A stretch of 64,000 nt of DNA from Sphingomonas citri (GTDB taxonomy: Bacteria; Pseudomonadota; Alphaproteobacteria; Sphingomonadales; Sphingomonadaceae), in the NCBI RefSeq assembly GCF_019429485.1, contig NZ_JAHXZN010000006.1, positions 1-64,000 on the forward strand, read 5' to 3'. Below are positions 44,681 to 54,570 of this stretch, piece by piece. The notes under the pieces were generated by a model that worked only from the letters and a program-made list of their open reading frames with translations, ran no database searches and was not told the origin of the DNA. A program made the position numbers and the translations under genes. How positions within the stretch are numbered: the stretch's first letter is position 1; each line of letters starts with the position of its first letter.

Positions 44681-45472
44681 ATGACCACGTCCGCCATGCA
44701 CATCGCGCGTACCGGGCTCGACGCCCAGGACACGCGCATGCGAGTCATCTCGAACAACCTCGCCAACGTCAGCACGACCGGCTTCAAGCGCGACCGCGCC
44801 TCGTTCGAGACCCTGTCCTACCAGGTCGTCACCGCCGCGGGCGCGCAGTCGACCGCGGAGAGCAAATACGCCACCGGGCTCAACCTCGGCACCGGCGTGC
44901 GCGTGCAGGGCACGTCGCGCACCGAGACGCAGGGCTCGATGAACCAGACCGGCAACAGCCTCGACCTCGCGCTCGACGGCGACGGCTATTTCCAGGTGCA
45001 GATGCCCGGCGGCCAGCTCGGCTACACGCGCGCGGGCAATTTCTCGCGCTCGCCCGAGGGATTGCTGATCACCAGCCAGGGCTATCAGGTGATGCCGGGC
45101 ATCACCGTGCCCGCCAACGCGACGCAGATCACGATCGGGCTCGACGGCACCGTCTCCGCCACCGTGCCGGGGCAGGACCAGGCGCAGAATCTCGGCCAGA
45201 TCCAGGTCGCCAGCTTCCCCAACCCGGCCGGGCTGACCTCCGCCGGCGACAATTTCCTCACCGAGAGCGCCGCCAGCGGTGCCGCCAACCTCGGCGTGCC
45301 GGGCGAGGACGGCCGCGGTCGCGTCCGCCAGGGCACGCTGGAGGCGAGCAACGTCAACGTCGTGGAAGAGCTGGTCGACATGATCGAGACCCAGCGCGCC
45401 TATGAGGTCAACTCGAAGATGATCTCGGCCACCGATGACATGCTGAAATACGTTAACCAAAATCTGTCATAG
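44681..45472 (+). CDS. flgG: Flagellar distal rod protein FlgG
   Basis: A 263-residue distal rod protein. MTTSAMHIARTGLDAQDTRM, ISNNLANVSTTGFKRDRASF, SLDLALDGDGYFQVQMPGGQ and YTRAGNFSRSPEGLLITSQG are all family landmarks. The end is EASNVNVVEELVDMIETQRA, YEVNSKMISATDDMLKYVNQ. The rod it forms runs through the L and P rings encoded by the next two genes. Confidence 0.96.
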   Translation: MTTSAMHIARTGLDAQDTRMRVISNNLANVSTTGFKRDRASFETLSYQVVTAAGAQSTAESKYATGLNLGTGVRVQGTSRTETQGSMNQTGNSLDLALDGDGYFQVQMPGGQLGYTRAGNFSRSPEGLLITSQGYQVMPGITVPANATQITIGLDGTVSATVPGQDQAQNLGQIQVASFPNPAGLTSAGDNFLTESAASGAANLGVPGEDGRGRVRQGTLEASNVNVVEELVDMIETQRAYEVNSKMISATDDMLKYVNQNLS

Positions 45473-45480
45473 ACTCGGCG

Positions 45481-46209
45481 ATGACCTCGACCACGTCTCT
45501 CCGCCGCCGCGCGCGGGTCGCGCTGCACCTCGCTCTGGGGGCGATCGCCGCCGCGGCGCTGGTGCCTGCTCCGGCGCACGCCGGGTTGCTCGGCAAGGTG
45601 CTCAAGAAGAAGCCGGCGGAGGATTTCTCCGCGGTTCACGCGCCCGCCCAGCCGCCCGCGCCGCCGGCCGCCAACGGCTCGATCTTCCAGGTCGCCGACG
45701 GCTATGCCGCGCTCTACGAGGGCTGGCGCGCGCGCCGGGTCGGCGACCCGCTGACGATCGTGCTGGTGGAGCGCACCGCCGCCTCCAAGTCGGCCTCGTC
45801 CAAGCTCGCCTCCGACGGCAGCTTCTCGCTCACCCCGCCGTCGACCGGCCCGCTCGGCGGGATCGTCAGCGGCACCGACGTGGGCTCGAGCGGCAAGCGC
45901 GGCTTCAACGGCAGCGGCACCGCCGACCAGGCCAACTCGCTCTCGGGCGAGGTCTCGGTCACCGTCGCCGAGGTCTATCCCAACGGCACGATGCTGGTGC
46001 GCGGGCAGAAGCGCGTGACGCTCAACCGCGGCGACGAGTTCGTCCAGATCAAGGGCATCGTCCGCACCGCCGACGTCGACCGCGACAATCGCGTGCCCTC
46101 CACCCGCGTCGCCGACGCGCAGATCGCCTATACCGGCAAGGGCGACGTCGCGCGCTCCAGCCGGCAGGGCTGGCTGTCCCGCTTCTTCCAGGTCGTGAGC
46201 CCGTTCTGA
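45481..46209 (+). CDS. flgH: Flagellar L-ring protein FlgH without lipobox
   Basis: A 242-residue L-ring subunit: LYEGWRARRVGDPLTIVLVE, SGKRGFNGSGTADQANSLSG, VAEVYPNGTMLVRGQKRVTL and RGDEFVQIKGIVRTADVDRD are typical. FlgH is normally a lipoprotein. Here the N-terminal signal (HLALGAIAAAALVPAPAHA) ends in an AHA-type signal peptidase I site, and the whole protein contains no cysteine. A start codon giving a lipobox was not found. It overlaps flgI by one base. Confidence 0.93.
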   Translation: MTSTTSLRRRARVALHLALGAIAAAALVPAPAHAGLLGKVLKKKPAEDFSAVHAPAQPPAPPAANGSIFQVADGYAALYEGWRARRVGDPLTIVLVERTAASKSASSKLASDGSFSLTPPSTGPLGGIVSGTDVGSSGKRGFNGSGTADQANSLSGEVSVTVAEVYPNGTMLVRGQKRVTLNRGDEFVQIKGIVRTADVDRDNRVPSTRVADAQIAYTGKGDVARSSRQGWLSRFFQVVSPF

Positions 46210-47309
46210 TGATCCGCCAGCTGCTCCTCGCGCTCGCCGCGCTCACGGCCGCTTTCGCCGGCCCCGCCCACGCCGACCGGATCAAGGATCTCGGCGGCTT
46301 CCAGGGCATTCGCGCCAACCAGCTGACCGGCTACGGCGTGGTGGTCGGCCTGCCCGGCACGGGCGACGACAATCTCGAATATACCGTCCAGTCGGTGAAG
46401 GCGGTGGCGTCGCGCTTCGGGCTCCAGCTGCCCGCGGGCGTCAATCCGGGGCTCAAGAACGCCGCGGTGGTGATGATCACCGCCGAGCTGCCCGCCTTCG
46501 CCAAGCCGGGCCAGCGGATCGACATCACCGTCGCCTCGATGGGCAAGGCCAAGTCGTTGCGCGGCGGCAGCCTGGTGCTGACCCCGCTGCTCGGCGCCGA
46601 CGGGCAGGTCTACGCCATGGCGCAGGGCAATCTCGCGGTCGGCGGGCTCGGCGCCGAGGGCGCGGACGGCTCCAAGATCGTCGTCAACATCCCCTCGACC
46701 GGCCGCATCCCAGAGGGCGCGACGGTGGAGCGCGCGGTCGCGACCGGTTTCGCCGACACGCCCTTCGTCACCTACAATCTCCAGCGCGCCGACTTCACCA
46801 CCGCGCAGAACGTCGCCGCCTCGATCAACCGCAAGTTCGGTGCCGGCACCGCGCAGGCGATCGACGCCGTGTCGGTCGCGGTGCGCGCGCCGACCGGCGC
46901 GGACGTGCGCGCCACGCTGATGAGCGAGATCGAGAACCTCGACGTCGCCTCGGCCGAGCCGCCCGCCAAGGTGATCGTCAACGCGCGCACCGGCACGGTG
47001 GTGATCAACTCGGCGGTGCGCGTCGGCGCCGCGGCGGTGACGCACGGCAAGCTCACCGTCCGCATCGACGAGAACCAGCGCATCAGCCAGCCCGCGCCGC
47101 TCAGCCAGGGCCAGACCGCGCTCGAGAACCGCTCCAACGTGCAGGTGTCGGAGGAGAAGAAGCCGATGTTCCTGCTCAACCCCGGCCCCAAGCTGGCCGA
47201 CGTGGTGAAGGCGGTGAACGCGATCGGCGCGAGCCCGGCCGACCTGGTGGCGATCCTCGAGGCGCTCAAGGAGGCCGGTGCGCTCAAGGCCGAGCTGGTG
47301 GTGCTCTGA
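46209..47309 (+). CDS. flgI: Flagellar P-ring protein FlgI
   Basis: A 366-residue periplasmic ring subunit. The signal peptide is MIRQLLLALAALTAAFAGPAHA. Then come DRIKDLGGFQGIRANQLTGY, GVVVGLPGTGDDNLEYTVQS, and near the end LAD(V)VKAVNAIGASPADLVA followed by LEALKEAGALKAELVVL. This is normal length and highly conserved. FlgA, encoded on the opposite strand at 38681, is its assembly chaperone. Confidence 0.97.
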   Translation: MIRQLLLALAALTAAFAGPAHADRIKDLGGFQGIRANQLTGYGVVVGLPGTGDDNLEYTVQSVKAVASRFGLQLPAGVNPGLKNAAVVMITAELPAFAKPGQRIDITVASMGKAKSLRGGSLVLTPLLGADGQVYAMAQGNLAVGGLGAEGADGSKIVVNIPSTGRIPEGATVERAVATGFADTPFVTYNLQRADFTTAQNVAASINRKFGAGTAQAIDAVSVAVRAPTGADVRATLMSEIENLDVASAEPPAKVIVNARTGTVVINSAVRVGAAAVTHGKLTVRIDENQRISQPAPLSQGQTALENRSNVQVSEEKKPMFLLNPGPKLADVVKAVNAIGASPADLVAILEALKEAGALKAELVVL

Positions 47310-47665
47310 TGGGCGACTCACCCGTCAACGGAGTCCCTGCGAGTGTTGGGGGCGTCGCGATCACCGGCAAGACCGGGCTCGACACCGGGCTCGGCCGCAC
47401 CGCCACCAAGGCCAACCTCGACAAGGCCGCGCAGCAGTTCGAATCGGTCTTCACCGGCATGATGCTGAAGTCGATGCGCCAGGCCAAGCTGGCCGATCCC
47501 CTCTTTGACAGCAAGGCGCTCACCACCTTCCGCGACATGTCGGATCAGAAGGTGGTGCAGGAGATGGCGGCGCACAAACCGATCGGTATCGGCGCCGCGA
47601 TGAGCAAGTTCCTGGCGCAATCTCAACCGGATCTTAACGGGAATCATGGCACGCCGGTGGAATGA
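47309..47665 (+). CDS. flgJ: Rod-binding protein FlgJ, N-terminal domain only
   Basis: A 118-residue protein equal to the rod-capping N-domain of FlgJ (KAAQQFESVFTGMMLKSMRQ, AKLADPLFDSKALTTFRDMS, DQKVVQEMAAHKPIGIGAAM). The C-terminal muramidase domain of enterobacterial FlgJ is missing, as usual in alphaproteobacteria. The separate SLT transglycosylase at 36959-37825 would supply that activity. It overlaps flgI by one base and flgK by four. Confidence 0.9.
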   Translation: MGDSPVNGVPASVGGVAITGKTGLDTGLGRTATKANLDKAAQQFESVFTGMMLKSMRQAKLADPLFDSKALTTFRDMSDQKVVQEMAAHKPIGIGAAMSKFLAQSQPDLNGNHGTPVE

Positions 47666-48999
47666 GTGATCTGCTCTCCATCGGCGCTTCGGGCGTCCGC
47701 GCGTACCAGACCGCGCTGACGACGACGTCGGAGAACATCGCGAACGCCGGCAACGCGTCCTACGTGCGGCGCAGCGCGACGATCCGCGAGGTGCAGACCA
47801 GCAACGGCTGGAACTCGTCGCTCAACGGCATGGGCGCGGTGGTCGACGGGATCGCGCGCAACAGCAGCCCCTATCTCGAGGCATCGGTGCGCAGCGCCAG
47901 CTCGGACGCGAAGAAGACCGAGGCGAGCACCGTCTGGCTCGAGCGGATCGAGGGCGCGATGACCGGCGGCGCGCTCTCTACCAATCTCACCGGCTTCTTC
48001 GCGGCGAGCACCGCGCTCCAGGCCGAGCCGACCTCGAGCGCGCTGCGTGCCGGCATGCTGGGCAGCGCCGCGACGCTGGCCGATTCGTTCAAGGTCACCG
48101 CCAAGGCGCTCGACGACGGCATGGCCGAGCTCGACACCAAGGCGCAGCAGACGGTCGGCGAGCTCAACCGGCTGAGCCAGGCGCTGCTCAAGGTCAACCA
48201 GGGCATCGTCAAGTCGCAGCCGGGCTCGGCCGCGGCGGCGGGGCTGGCCGACCAGCGCGACGACCTGCTCCAGCAGATGAGCGCGCTGACCGAGGTCAAC
48301 GTCCAGGTCGACGATTTCGGCCGCGCCACCGTGCGCGCCGGCGCCAGCAACGGCCCCGTTCTGGTCGATCCGAAGGAAGCGAGCGAGATGAGCTACGCGC
48401 GCACCGGCGGCAACGCGGTGCTCAACGTGCTCAAGCCGAGCGGCGTCGCGGTCCAGGCCAATCCCGAGGGCGGCGCGCTGGCGGGCATGATCGAGGGCGC
48501 GCAGCGGATCGCCGCCACGCGCGATCAGCTCGGCGCGATCGCCACCGATCTCACCACCAGTGTCAACGACTTGCAGAAGCAGGGACAGGATCTCACCGGC
48601 GCGCAGGGCAAGCCCTTCTTCGCCAACACCAGCGACCCGGCCGACTTCTCGGTGGCGCTGACCGACGGCAGCCAGATCGCCGCGGCCAAGACCGGCGGGG
48701 GCGTGCGCGACTCGTCCAACCTCGCCGCGCTCGCCGCGCTGCGCACCGGCAACCAGTTCGAGAGCAAGGTCCAGGCGCTCACCACCGACAATGCCGCGAC
48801 GCTCAAGCAGCGCCGGCTGGTGGGCGACGCGCAGACCGCGATCTACGACGGCGCGGTGACGGCGCGGTCCGAGGCCTCGGGGGTCAACCTCGACTCGGAG
48901 GCGGTCGACCTCGTCCGCTTCCAGCAGGCCTATCAGGCGTCCAGCCGCGTGATCCAGGTCGCGCGCGAGACCTTCCAGTCGATCCTCGAGATCAGGTAA
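47662..48999 (+). CDS. flgK: Hook-filament junction protein FlgK
   Basis: A 445-residue protein. The axial N-terminus (GASGVRAYQTALTTTSENIA, NAGNASYVRRSATIREVQTS), the FlgK-specific LADQRDDLLQQMSALTEVNV, and the C-terminal VNLDSEAVDLVRFQQAYQAS, SRVIQVARETFQSILEI are complete. It is the first junction protein between hook and filament. FlgN is its chaperone. The ATG overlaps the flgJ stop. Confidence 0.95.
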   Translation: MSDLLSIGASGVRAYQTALTTTSENIANAGNASYVRRSATIREVQTSNGWNSSLNGMGAVVDGIARNSSPYLEASVRSASSDAKKTEASTVWLERIEGAMTGGALSTNLTGFFAASTALQAEPTSSALRAGMLGSAATLADSFKVTAKALDDGMAELDTKAQQTVGELNRLSQALLKVNQGIVKSQPGSAAAAGLADQRDDLLQQMSALTEVNVQVDDFGRATVRAGASNGPVLVDPKEASEMSYARTGGNAVLNVLKPSGVAVQANPEGGALAGMIEGAQRIAATRDQLGAIATDLTTSVNDLQKQGQDLTGAQGKPFFANTSDPADFSVALTDGSQIAAAKTGGGVRDSSNLAALAALRTGNQFESKVQALTTDNAATLKQRRLVGDAQTAIYDGAVTARSEASGVNLDSEAVDLVRFQQAYQASSRVIQVARETFQSILEIR

Positions 49000-49005
49000 G
49001 CCGCC

Positions 49006-49905
49006 ATGCAGATCTCCAGCAACCTCCTCTACGATCGCTCCGCCGCCCGGATGGGCGCGCTGATGACGACCGCGACCAAGCTGCAGACCCAGATCGCGAC
49101 CGGCAAGAAGATCAGCTCGCCGTCCGAGAATGTCGCGGTGGCGCAGCAGCTCGCCGAGTTCGACCGCAAGGACGCCGACGCCGCCGCGTTCAAGACCAAC
49201 CTCGATCTCGCCGGCTCGCTGCTCAAACAGGCCGACGGCACGATGGACTCGATCACCGAGCAGATGCAGCGCGCCACCGAGCTGGTGAACAACGCCGCGA
49301 CCGACACGCTCGGCGCGTCCGACCGCAAGGTGATCGGCGACCAGCTCCAGTCGGTGATCGCGACATTGGTGTCGCTCGGCAACACCAACGACCTGCGCGG
49401 CCAGCCCTTGTTCGGCAGCGCGGCGGGCACGCCCGCCGTGATCGACAACAAGGACGGCACCTTCACCTACAATACCGCGCCCAGCCTGTCGGAGGTGCCG
49501 ATCGGCGAGAACGGCCTGTCGATCCAGCCGACCGAGACCGCCGCGCGGATCTTCACGTCGAGCAAGGGCGACACGCTGGCGATGCTGTCGGCGCTCGCCA
49601 CCGCGTTGCAGGCCGGCGAGCCGACCGGCGAGAAGGCGCGCGCCGCGATCGACTCGCTCAAGACCGCGAGCGACCAGGTCTCGACCGTGCAGGCGTCGGT
49701 CGGCGCGCGCGGGGCGCGGGTCGACCTCCAGCAGAACCTGCTGACCAACGCCGGCGTCGACCGCGCCGAGCTGCGCTCGACGCTGGAGGACACCGACGTC
49801 ACCCAGGCGTACACCGAGTTGTCCAAGACGATGACGATCCTGTCGGCGACGCAGGCGAGCTTCTCCAAGCTGTCGCAGCTGTCGCTGTTCACTTACCTGC
49901 GCTGA
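49006..49905 (+). CDS. flgL: Hook-filament junction protein FlgL
   Basis: A 299-residue flagellin-like junction protein: MQISSNLLYDRSAARMGALM, LQTQIATGKKISSPSENVAV, AGSLLKQADGTMDSITEQMQ at the N-terminus, and NAGVDRAELRSTLEDTDVTQ, YTELSKTMTILSATQASFSK at the C-terminus. It closes the flgB-L operon. A weak hairpin (CGATCC/GGATCG, 49923-49940) follows. Confidence 0.93.
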   Translation: MQISSNLLYDRSAARMGALMTTATKLQTQIATGKKISSPSENVAVAQQLAEFDRKDADAAAFKTNLDLAGSLLKQADGTMDSITEQMQRATELVNNAATDTLGASDRKVIGDQLQSVIATLVSLGNTNDLRGQPLFGSAAGTPAVIDNKDGTFTYNTAPSLSEVPIGENGLSIQPTETAARIFTSSKGDTLAMLSALATALQAGEPTGEKARAAIDSLKTASDQVSTVQASVGARGARVDLQQNLLTNAGVDRAELRSTLEDTDVTQAYTELSKTMTILSATQASFSKLSQLSLFTYLR

Positions 49906-50033
49906 CGTAACGGCCAACTCGTCGATCCTTCTGCGGATCGGCTGTCCCATGCCGTGCCGCCACACGTGCGAGCACCGAGGAACCGCCGTCGTCGCGCAGC
50001 ATTGATGCAGCGCAACGACGAGGGTCTATCCAC

Positions 50034-50246
50034 ATGGGTGCCACCACCATCGGCGCGCTGATCGGCGGCGCGATCGACGCCATGTCCGGCGACGACAGCG
50101 CGGCGGACGGGGCGCTCTACGGCGCGATCACCGCCAACGTCCTCAAGATCGTCCTGCCCGTCGCGTTCACCTACGCGGTCGGCTGGGGCGTGCTGAAGGG
50201 TCTGGAGACGCTCGGCGACACCATCTCTGAAAGGGTGAAGGCATGA
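50034..50246 (+). CDS. Small glycine-rich membrane protein, hypothetical
   Basis: A 70-residue protein: TIGALIGGAIDAMSGDDSAA and GALYGAITANVLKIVLPVAF, TYAVGWGVLKGLETLGDTIS. It has a glycine-zipper-like N-terminus and one membrane segment at about 33-55. It follows flgL by 128 nt and overlaps the next small gene as ATGA, so the two are probably co-expressed. No family was recognised and no flagellar role can be claimed beyond position. Confidence 0.55.
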   Translation: MGATTIGALIGGAIDAMSGDDSAADGALYGAITANVLKIVLPVAFTYAVGWGVLKGLETLGDTISERVKA

Positions 50247-50455
50247 TCAGGACCATCATCGGCGCGCTGCTCGGGCGCGAGCTGGATCGGCGCGACGGGC
50301 GCGGCGGCGTCGGCGGCGCGGTCGTCGGCGCGCTGGCGACGCGTGCGGTCACCCGCATGGGGCCGCTCGGCATGGCACTGGGCGGCGCCTATGTGGCGAA
50401 GAAGGCCTATGACCGCCACCGCGCCGGCCGCGCGGGCGTGCCGCCGCGGGGGTGA
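50243..50455 (+). CDS. Small glycine-zipper protein, hypothetical
   Basis: A 70-residue protein: MIRTIIGALLGRELDRRDGR, GGVGGAVVGALATRAVTRMG, PLGMALGGAYVAKKAYDRHR. Two short hydrophobic glycine-rich segments and a basic C-terminus suggest membrane association. The start ATG 50243 overlaps the previous stop. It is paired with the preceding protein; its function is unknown. Confidence 0.55.
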   Translation: MIRTIIGALLGRELDRRDGRGGVGGAVVGALATRAVTRMGPLGMALGGAYVAKKAYDRHRAGRAGVPPRG

Positions 50456-50500
50456 GCGAAAGGGTCGCGGCTGTGTGAAAGGCGGCGACCTCTCGCCACT

Positions 50501-50597
50501 GAGGGATCCTGAACGCGTTTCAGGATCCACCCTCCCGCGAGGGCCGCCACGACTGAGTTCGCGGCAGCTTGGATCCTGAAACAACCTCAGGATGACG
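50501..50597. repeat. TCCTGAAC-type palindrome doublet
   Basis: GGATCCTGAACGCGTTTCAG (50505) and GGATCCTGAAACAACCTCAG (50571) are arms of the family also at 32492 and 40630. It lies between the convergent small gene and CoA-transferase gene, where it could also act as a bidirectional stop. Confidence 0.75.
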
Positions 50598-50628
50598 CCA
50601 CGTTCAAGCGGCGGCCCGCCCTGACACT

Positions 50629-51774
50629 TCACCCCCACTCGGCCCCGTCATGTTCGCCCAGCCGCGGGCTCGCGCGCTCGGCGACCGCCCGCGCGCCGTC
50701 GTAGACGATCGGCGTCGCCAGCCCGGGCAACCCCTCCACCAGCAGCCGCATGCCGCGCGCGACCACCTGCGGATCGGCGAACACCTCGTCGATGCGGTTG
50801 ACCGGCCCGACCGGCACCCCCGCCGCCTCCAGCGCGGCGAGCAATGCGGCGCTCGTCCAGGTCAGCGTGCGCTCGATCAGCACCGGCAGCAGCGCCGCGC
50901 GGTTCGCCACGCGCCCCGGGTTGGTGGCGAAGCGCGCGTCCTCCGCCAGCGCGGGGACCGCGAGCACCGCGCACAGCCGCGCGAACTGGCGGTCGTTGCC
51001 CACCGCCACGATCAGGTCGCCATCGCTGGTGGGGAAGCTCTGGTACGGCGCGAGATTGGCATGGCCGTTGCCCATCCGCCGCGGCACCGCGCCGCCGACC
51101 AGCCAGTTGAGCGCCTGGTTGGCGAGCACCCCCACCTGGGTGTCGAGCAGCGCCATGTCGATGTGCGTGCCCGCGCCGGTGCGCTCGCGCGCGTGCAGCG
51201 CGGCGAGGATCGCGACGGTGGCGTAGACGCCGGTGAACAGGTCGGCGGTGGCGACGCCGGTCTTCTGCGGCGGGCCATCGGGCTCGCCGGTGATCGACAT
51301 CATCCCGCCCATGCCCTGGACGATGAAGTCATAGCCGGCGCGCGCCGCATAGGGTCCGGTCTGGCCGAAGCCGGTGATCGAGCAGACGATCAGCCGCGGG
51401 TGGCGCGCGCGCAGCGTCGCCGCGTCGAGCCCGTATTTGACCAGGCCGCCGAGCTTGTAATTCTCGATCACCACGTCGGCCCCGGCGGCGAGCGCGGCGA
51501 CGCGTGCCTGGCCCGCGGGCGTGGCGATGTCGACCGCGACCGAGCGCTTGCCGCGGTTGCAGGCGTGGTAATAGGCCGCCGACAGGTCGCTACCGTCGGC
51601 GCCGCGGACGAAGGGCGGCCCCCAGTGGCGCGTGTCGTCGCCCTCGCCGGGACGCTCGACCTTGATCACGTCGGCGCCGAGATCGGCGAGCAGCTGCCCC
51701 GCCCAGGGGCCGGCGAGGATGCGCGCCAGCTCGAGCACGCGCAGGCCGGCGAGGGGGCGGGGAGTGTCGGTCAT
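50629..51774 (-). CDS. CaiB/BaiF-family (class III) CoA-transferase
   Basis: A 381-residue enzyme that moves CoA between carboxylic acids. Conserved PLAGLRVLELARILAGPWAG, LLADLGADVIKVERPGEGDD, YYHACNRGKRSVAVDIATPA and GYDFIVQGMGGMMSITGEPD are present; the Asp in YDFIVQ is the catalytic carboxylate that forms the CoA thioester. Downstream HIDMALLDTQVGVLANQALN is also typical. The start is ATG 51774, not the far upstream ATG at 52011, which lies inside the divergent dehydrogenase gene. The substrate is unknown (formyl, carnitine or mesaconyl type enzymes all share these motifs). Confidence 0.88.
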   Translation of the reverse strand: MTDTPRPLAGLRVLELARILAGPWAGQLLADLGADVIKVERPGEGDDTRHWGPPFVRGADGSDLSAAYYHACNRGKRSVAVDIATPAGQARVAALAAGADVVIENYKLGGLVKYGLDAATLRARHPRLIVCSITGFGQTGPYAARAGYDFIVQGMGGMMSITGEPDGPPQKTGVATADLFTGVYATVAILAALHARERTGAGTHIDMALLDTQVGVLANQALNWLVGGAVPRRMGNGHANLAPYQSFPTSDGDLIVAVGNDRQFARLCAVLAVPALAEDARFATNPGRVANRAALLPVLIERTLTWTSAALLAALEAAGVPVGPVNRIDEVFADPQVVARGMRLLVEGLPGLATPIVYDGARAVAERASPRLGEHDGAEWG

Positions 51775-51886
51775 GGCAGCGGTGTAGCGAGCCACGGCGC
51801 CGCGAAGAAGGCCGTGCGCGGTTGAAGCCGCCGCGCCCGCGGCATAGAGACGCAGCCGATCCTGACACACAGAGAGAGGCCGCCCC

Positions 51887-52993
<1,107 letters not shown>

Positions 52994-52998
52994 GGTAG

Positions 52999-53147
52999 AC
53001 AGATCCTCCCCGGCACGGGGAGGGGGACCGCGACGCGAAGCGGCGTGGTGGAGGGGGTTTTCCGCGAGCGGCGCGCTGCGAGGCAATTCCGCTCCACCAC
53101 CAGCCTTCCGCTGGCGGTCCCCTTTCCCGCCAAGCGGGGAGGAGTTC
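52999..53147. repeat. Long palindrome doublet within the formaldehyde operon
   Basis: GATCCTCCCCGGCACGGGGA at 53001 and the inverse TTTCCCGCCAAGCGGGGAGG at 53126 enclose GTGGTGGAGGGGGTTTTCCG. Same family as 33735-33886. It stands between frmA and the VOC gene. Confidence 0.8.
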
Positions 53148-53159
53148 AGGAGAGAGACC

Positions 53160-53543
53160 ATGTTCAGCCACGTCATGCTCGGCGCCGACGATATCGCCGC
53201 CGCCCAGACCTTCTACGACGCCACCCTCGGCGCGCTCGGCGCCGCGCCTGGCGTGATCGACGAGTGGGGGCGGCTGGTCTACGCCCACGACGGCGGCCGC
53301 TTCCTGATCACGCGCCCGATCGACGGCCAGCCCGCCAGCCACGCCAATGGCGGGACGCTCGGCTTCCGCGCGACCTCGCCCGAGCAGGTCGAGGCGTGGC
53401 ACGCCGCGGGCGTGGCAAGCGGCGGTACCGCGATCGAGGCGCCGCCGGGCGTGCGCCACGTCACCGGCGGGCGCGAGCTGTACCTCGCCTATCTGCGCGA
53501 CCCCGCGGGCAACAAGGTCTGCGCGACCCACCGCGTCGCCTGA
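53160..53543 (+). CDS. VOC (glyoxalase/bleomycin resistance) family protein
   Basis: A 127-residue single-domain VOC protein: MFSHVMLGADDIAAAQTFYD, TLGALGAAPGVIDEWG, THRVA end, with LAYLRDPAGNKVCA as the conserved metal-side strand. Two beta-alpha-beta-beta-beta modules per chain would dimerise around a metal. It lies between the two glutathione-formaldehyde genes and probably acts on a related adduct or aldehyde; this is inference from context. ATG 53160 follows AGGAG at a longer than usual distance. Confidence 0.8.
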   Translation: MFSHVMLGADDIAAAQTFYDATLGALGAAPGVIDEWGRLVYAHDGGRFLITRPIDGQPASHANGGTLGFRATSPEQVEAWHAAGVASGGTAIEAPPGVRHVTGGRELYLAYLRDPAGNKVCATHRVA

Positions 53544-53557
53544 GCGGAGGAGGAAGC

Positions 53558-54388
53558 ATGGAGACCGTCTCGACCGCGCGCGCGCACGGCGGCACGCAGG
53601 GCGTGTACCGCCACCGCAGCGCCGCGACCGGCACCGACATGACCTTCTCGGTCTACGTCCCCGACCACGCGCCGGGCGCGACGCTGCCGGTGGTGTGGTA
53701 CCTCTCGGGGCTGACCTGCACCCACGCCAACGTCACCGACAAGGGCGAGTATCGCGCCGCCTGCGCGCGCCACGGCCTGATCTTCGTCGCGCCCGACACC
53801 AGCCCGCGCGGCGACGAGGTGCCCGACGAGGACCGCTGGGACTTCGCCAAGGGCGCGGGCTTCTACGTCGACGCCACGATGCCGCCCTGGTCGACGCATT
53901 ACCGCATGTGGTCCTATGTCACCGAGGAACTGCCCGCGCTGGTCGCGGCCGAATTCCCGGTCGACGCGGCGCGCCAGTCGATCATGGGCCATTCGATGGG
54001 CGGGCACGGCGCGCTCACCGCGGCGCTCCGTCACCCCGGCCGCTACCGCGCGGTCTCGGCCTTCGCGCCGATCGTGGCGCCGACGCAGGTGCCCTGGGGC
54101 GAGGCGCTCGACCGCTACCTCGGCGACGACGTTGCGGCGCAGCGCCGCCACGACGCGGTCGCGCTGATCGAGGACGGCGCGCGCGTGACCGAGCTGCTGG
54201 TCGACCAGGGCGAGGCCGACGGCTTCCTCGCCGAGCAGCTCCGCCCCGAGCTGCTCGCGCAGGCCTGCGCGGCGGCGGGCATCCCGCTCGAGCTGCGGAT
54301 GCGCGCAGGCTACGATCATTCGTACCTGTTCGTCTCGACCTTCATGGGCGAGCAGCTCGACTGGCACGCGGCGCGGCTGAAACGCTGA
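53558..54388 (+). CDS. frmB: S-formylglutathione hydrolase
   Basis: A 276-residue esterase-D type alpha/beta hydrolase. The nucleophile Ser146 sits in SIMGHSMGGHGALTAALRHP. Oxyanion and substrate loops are WYLSGLTCTHANVTDKGEYR and VAPDTSPRGDEVPDEDRWDF, with FYVDATMPPWSTHYRMWSYV. The catalytic His is in MRAGYDHSYLFVSTFMGEQL. It splits S-formylglutathione into formate and glutathione, completing the pathway begun by frmA. ATG 53558 follows GGAGGAGGAAGC, a strong ribosome-binding site. Confidence 0.95.
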   Translation: METVSTARAHGGTQGVYRHRSAATGTDMTFSVYVPDHAPGATLPVVWYLSGLTCTHANVTDKGEYRAACARHGLIFVAPDTSPRGDEVPDEDRWDFAKGAGFYVDATMPPWSTHYRMWSYVTEELPALVAAEFPVDAARQSIMGHSMGGHGALTAALRHPGRYRAVSAFAPIVAPTQVPWGEALDRYLGDDVAAQRRHDAVALIEDGARVTELLVDQGEADGFLAEQLRPELLAQACAAAGIPLELRMRAGYDHSYLFVSTFMGEQLDWHAARLKR

Positions 54389-54412
54389 ACGGGTATCGAC
54401 GGAAGGCCGGCC

Positions 54413-54512
54413 GGCTCCCTCCCCTTCAGGGGAGGGTCGGGGTGGGGCGTGTCCGCGAGCGCTGCGCTGGTGGCCAGGCCCCACCCCAACCCCTCCCCTG
54501 AAGGGGAGGGGC
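54413..54512. repeat. CCCTCCCCTTCAGGGGAGGG-type palindrome doublet
   Basis: CCTCCCCTTCAGGGGAGGGT at 54417 and CCCTCCCCTGAAGGGGAGGG at 54490 flank a spacer with GGGGTGGGGCGTGTCCGCGA. Another distinct family. It lies between the convergent frmB and TonB receptor genes. Confidence 0.75.
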
Positions 54513-54570
54513 TCATTCCGGGCCAAAAGACTATTCTACGTCGCCAGGACCGGCGCGGTGCAGCGCACGA

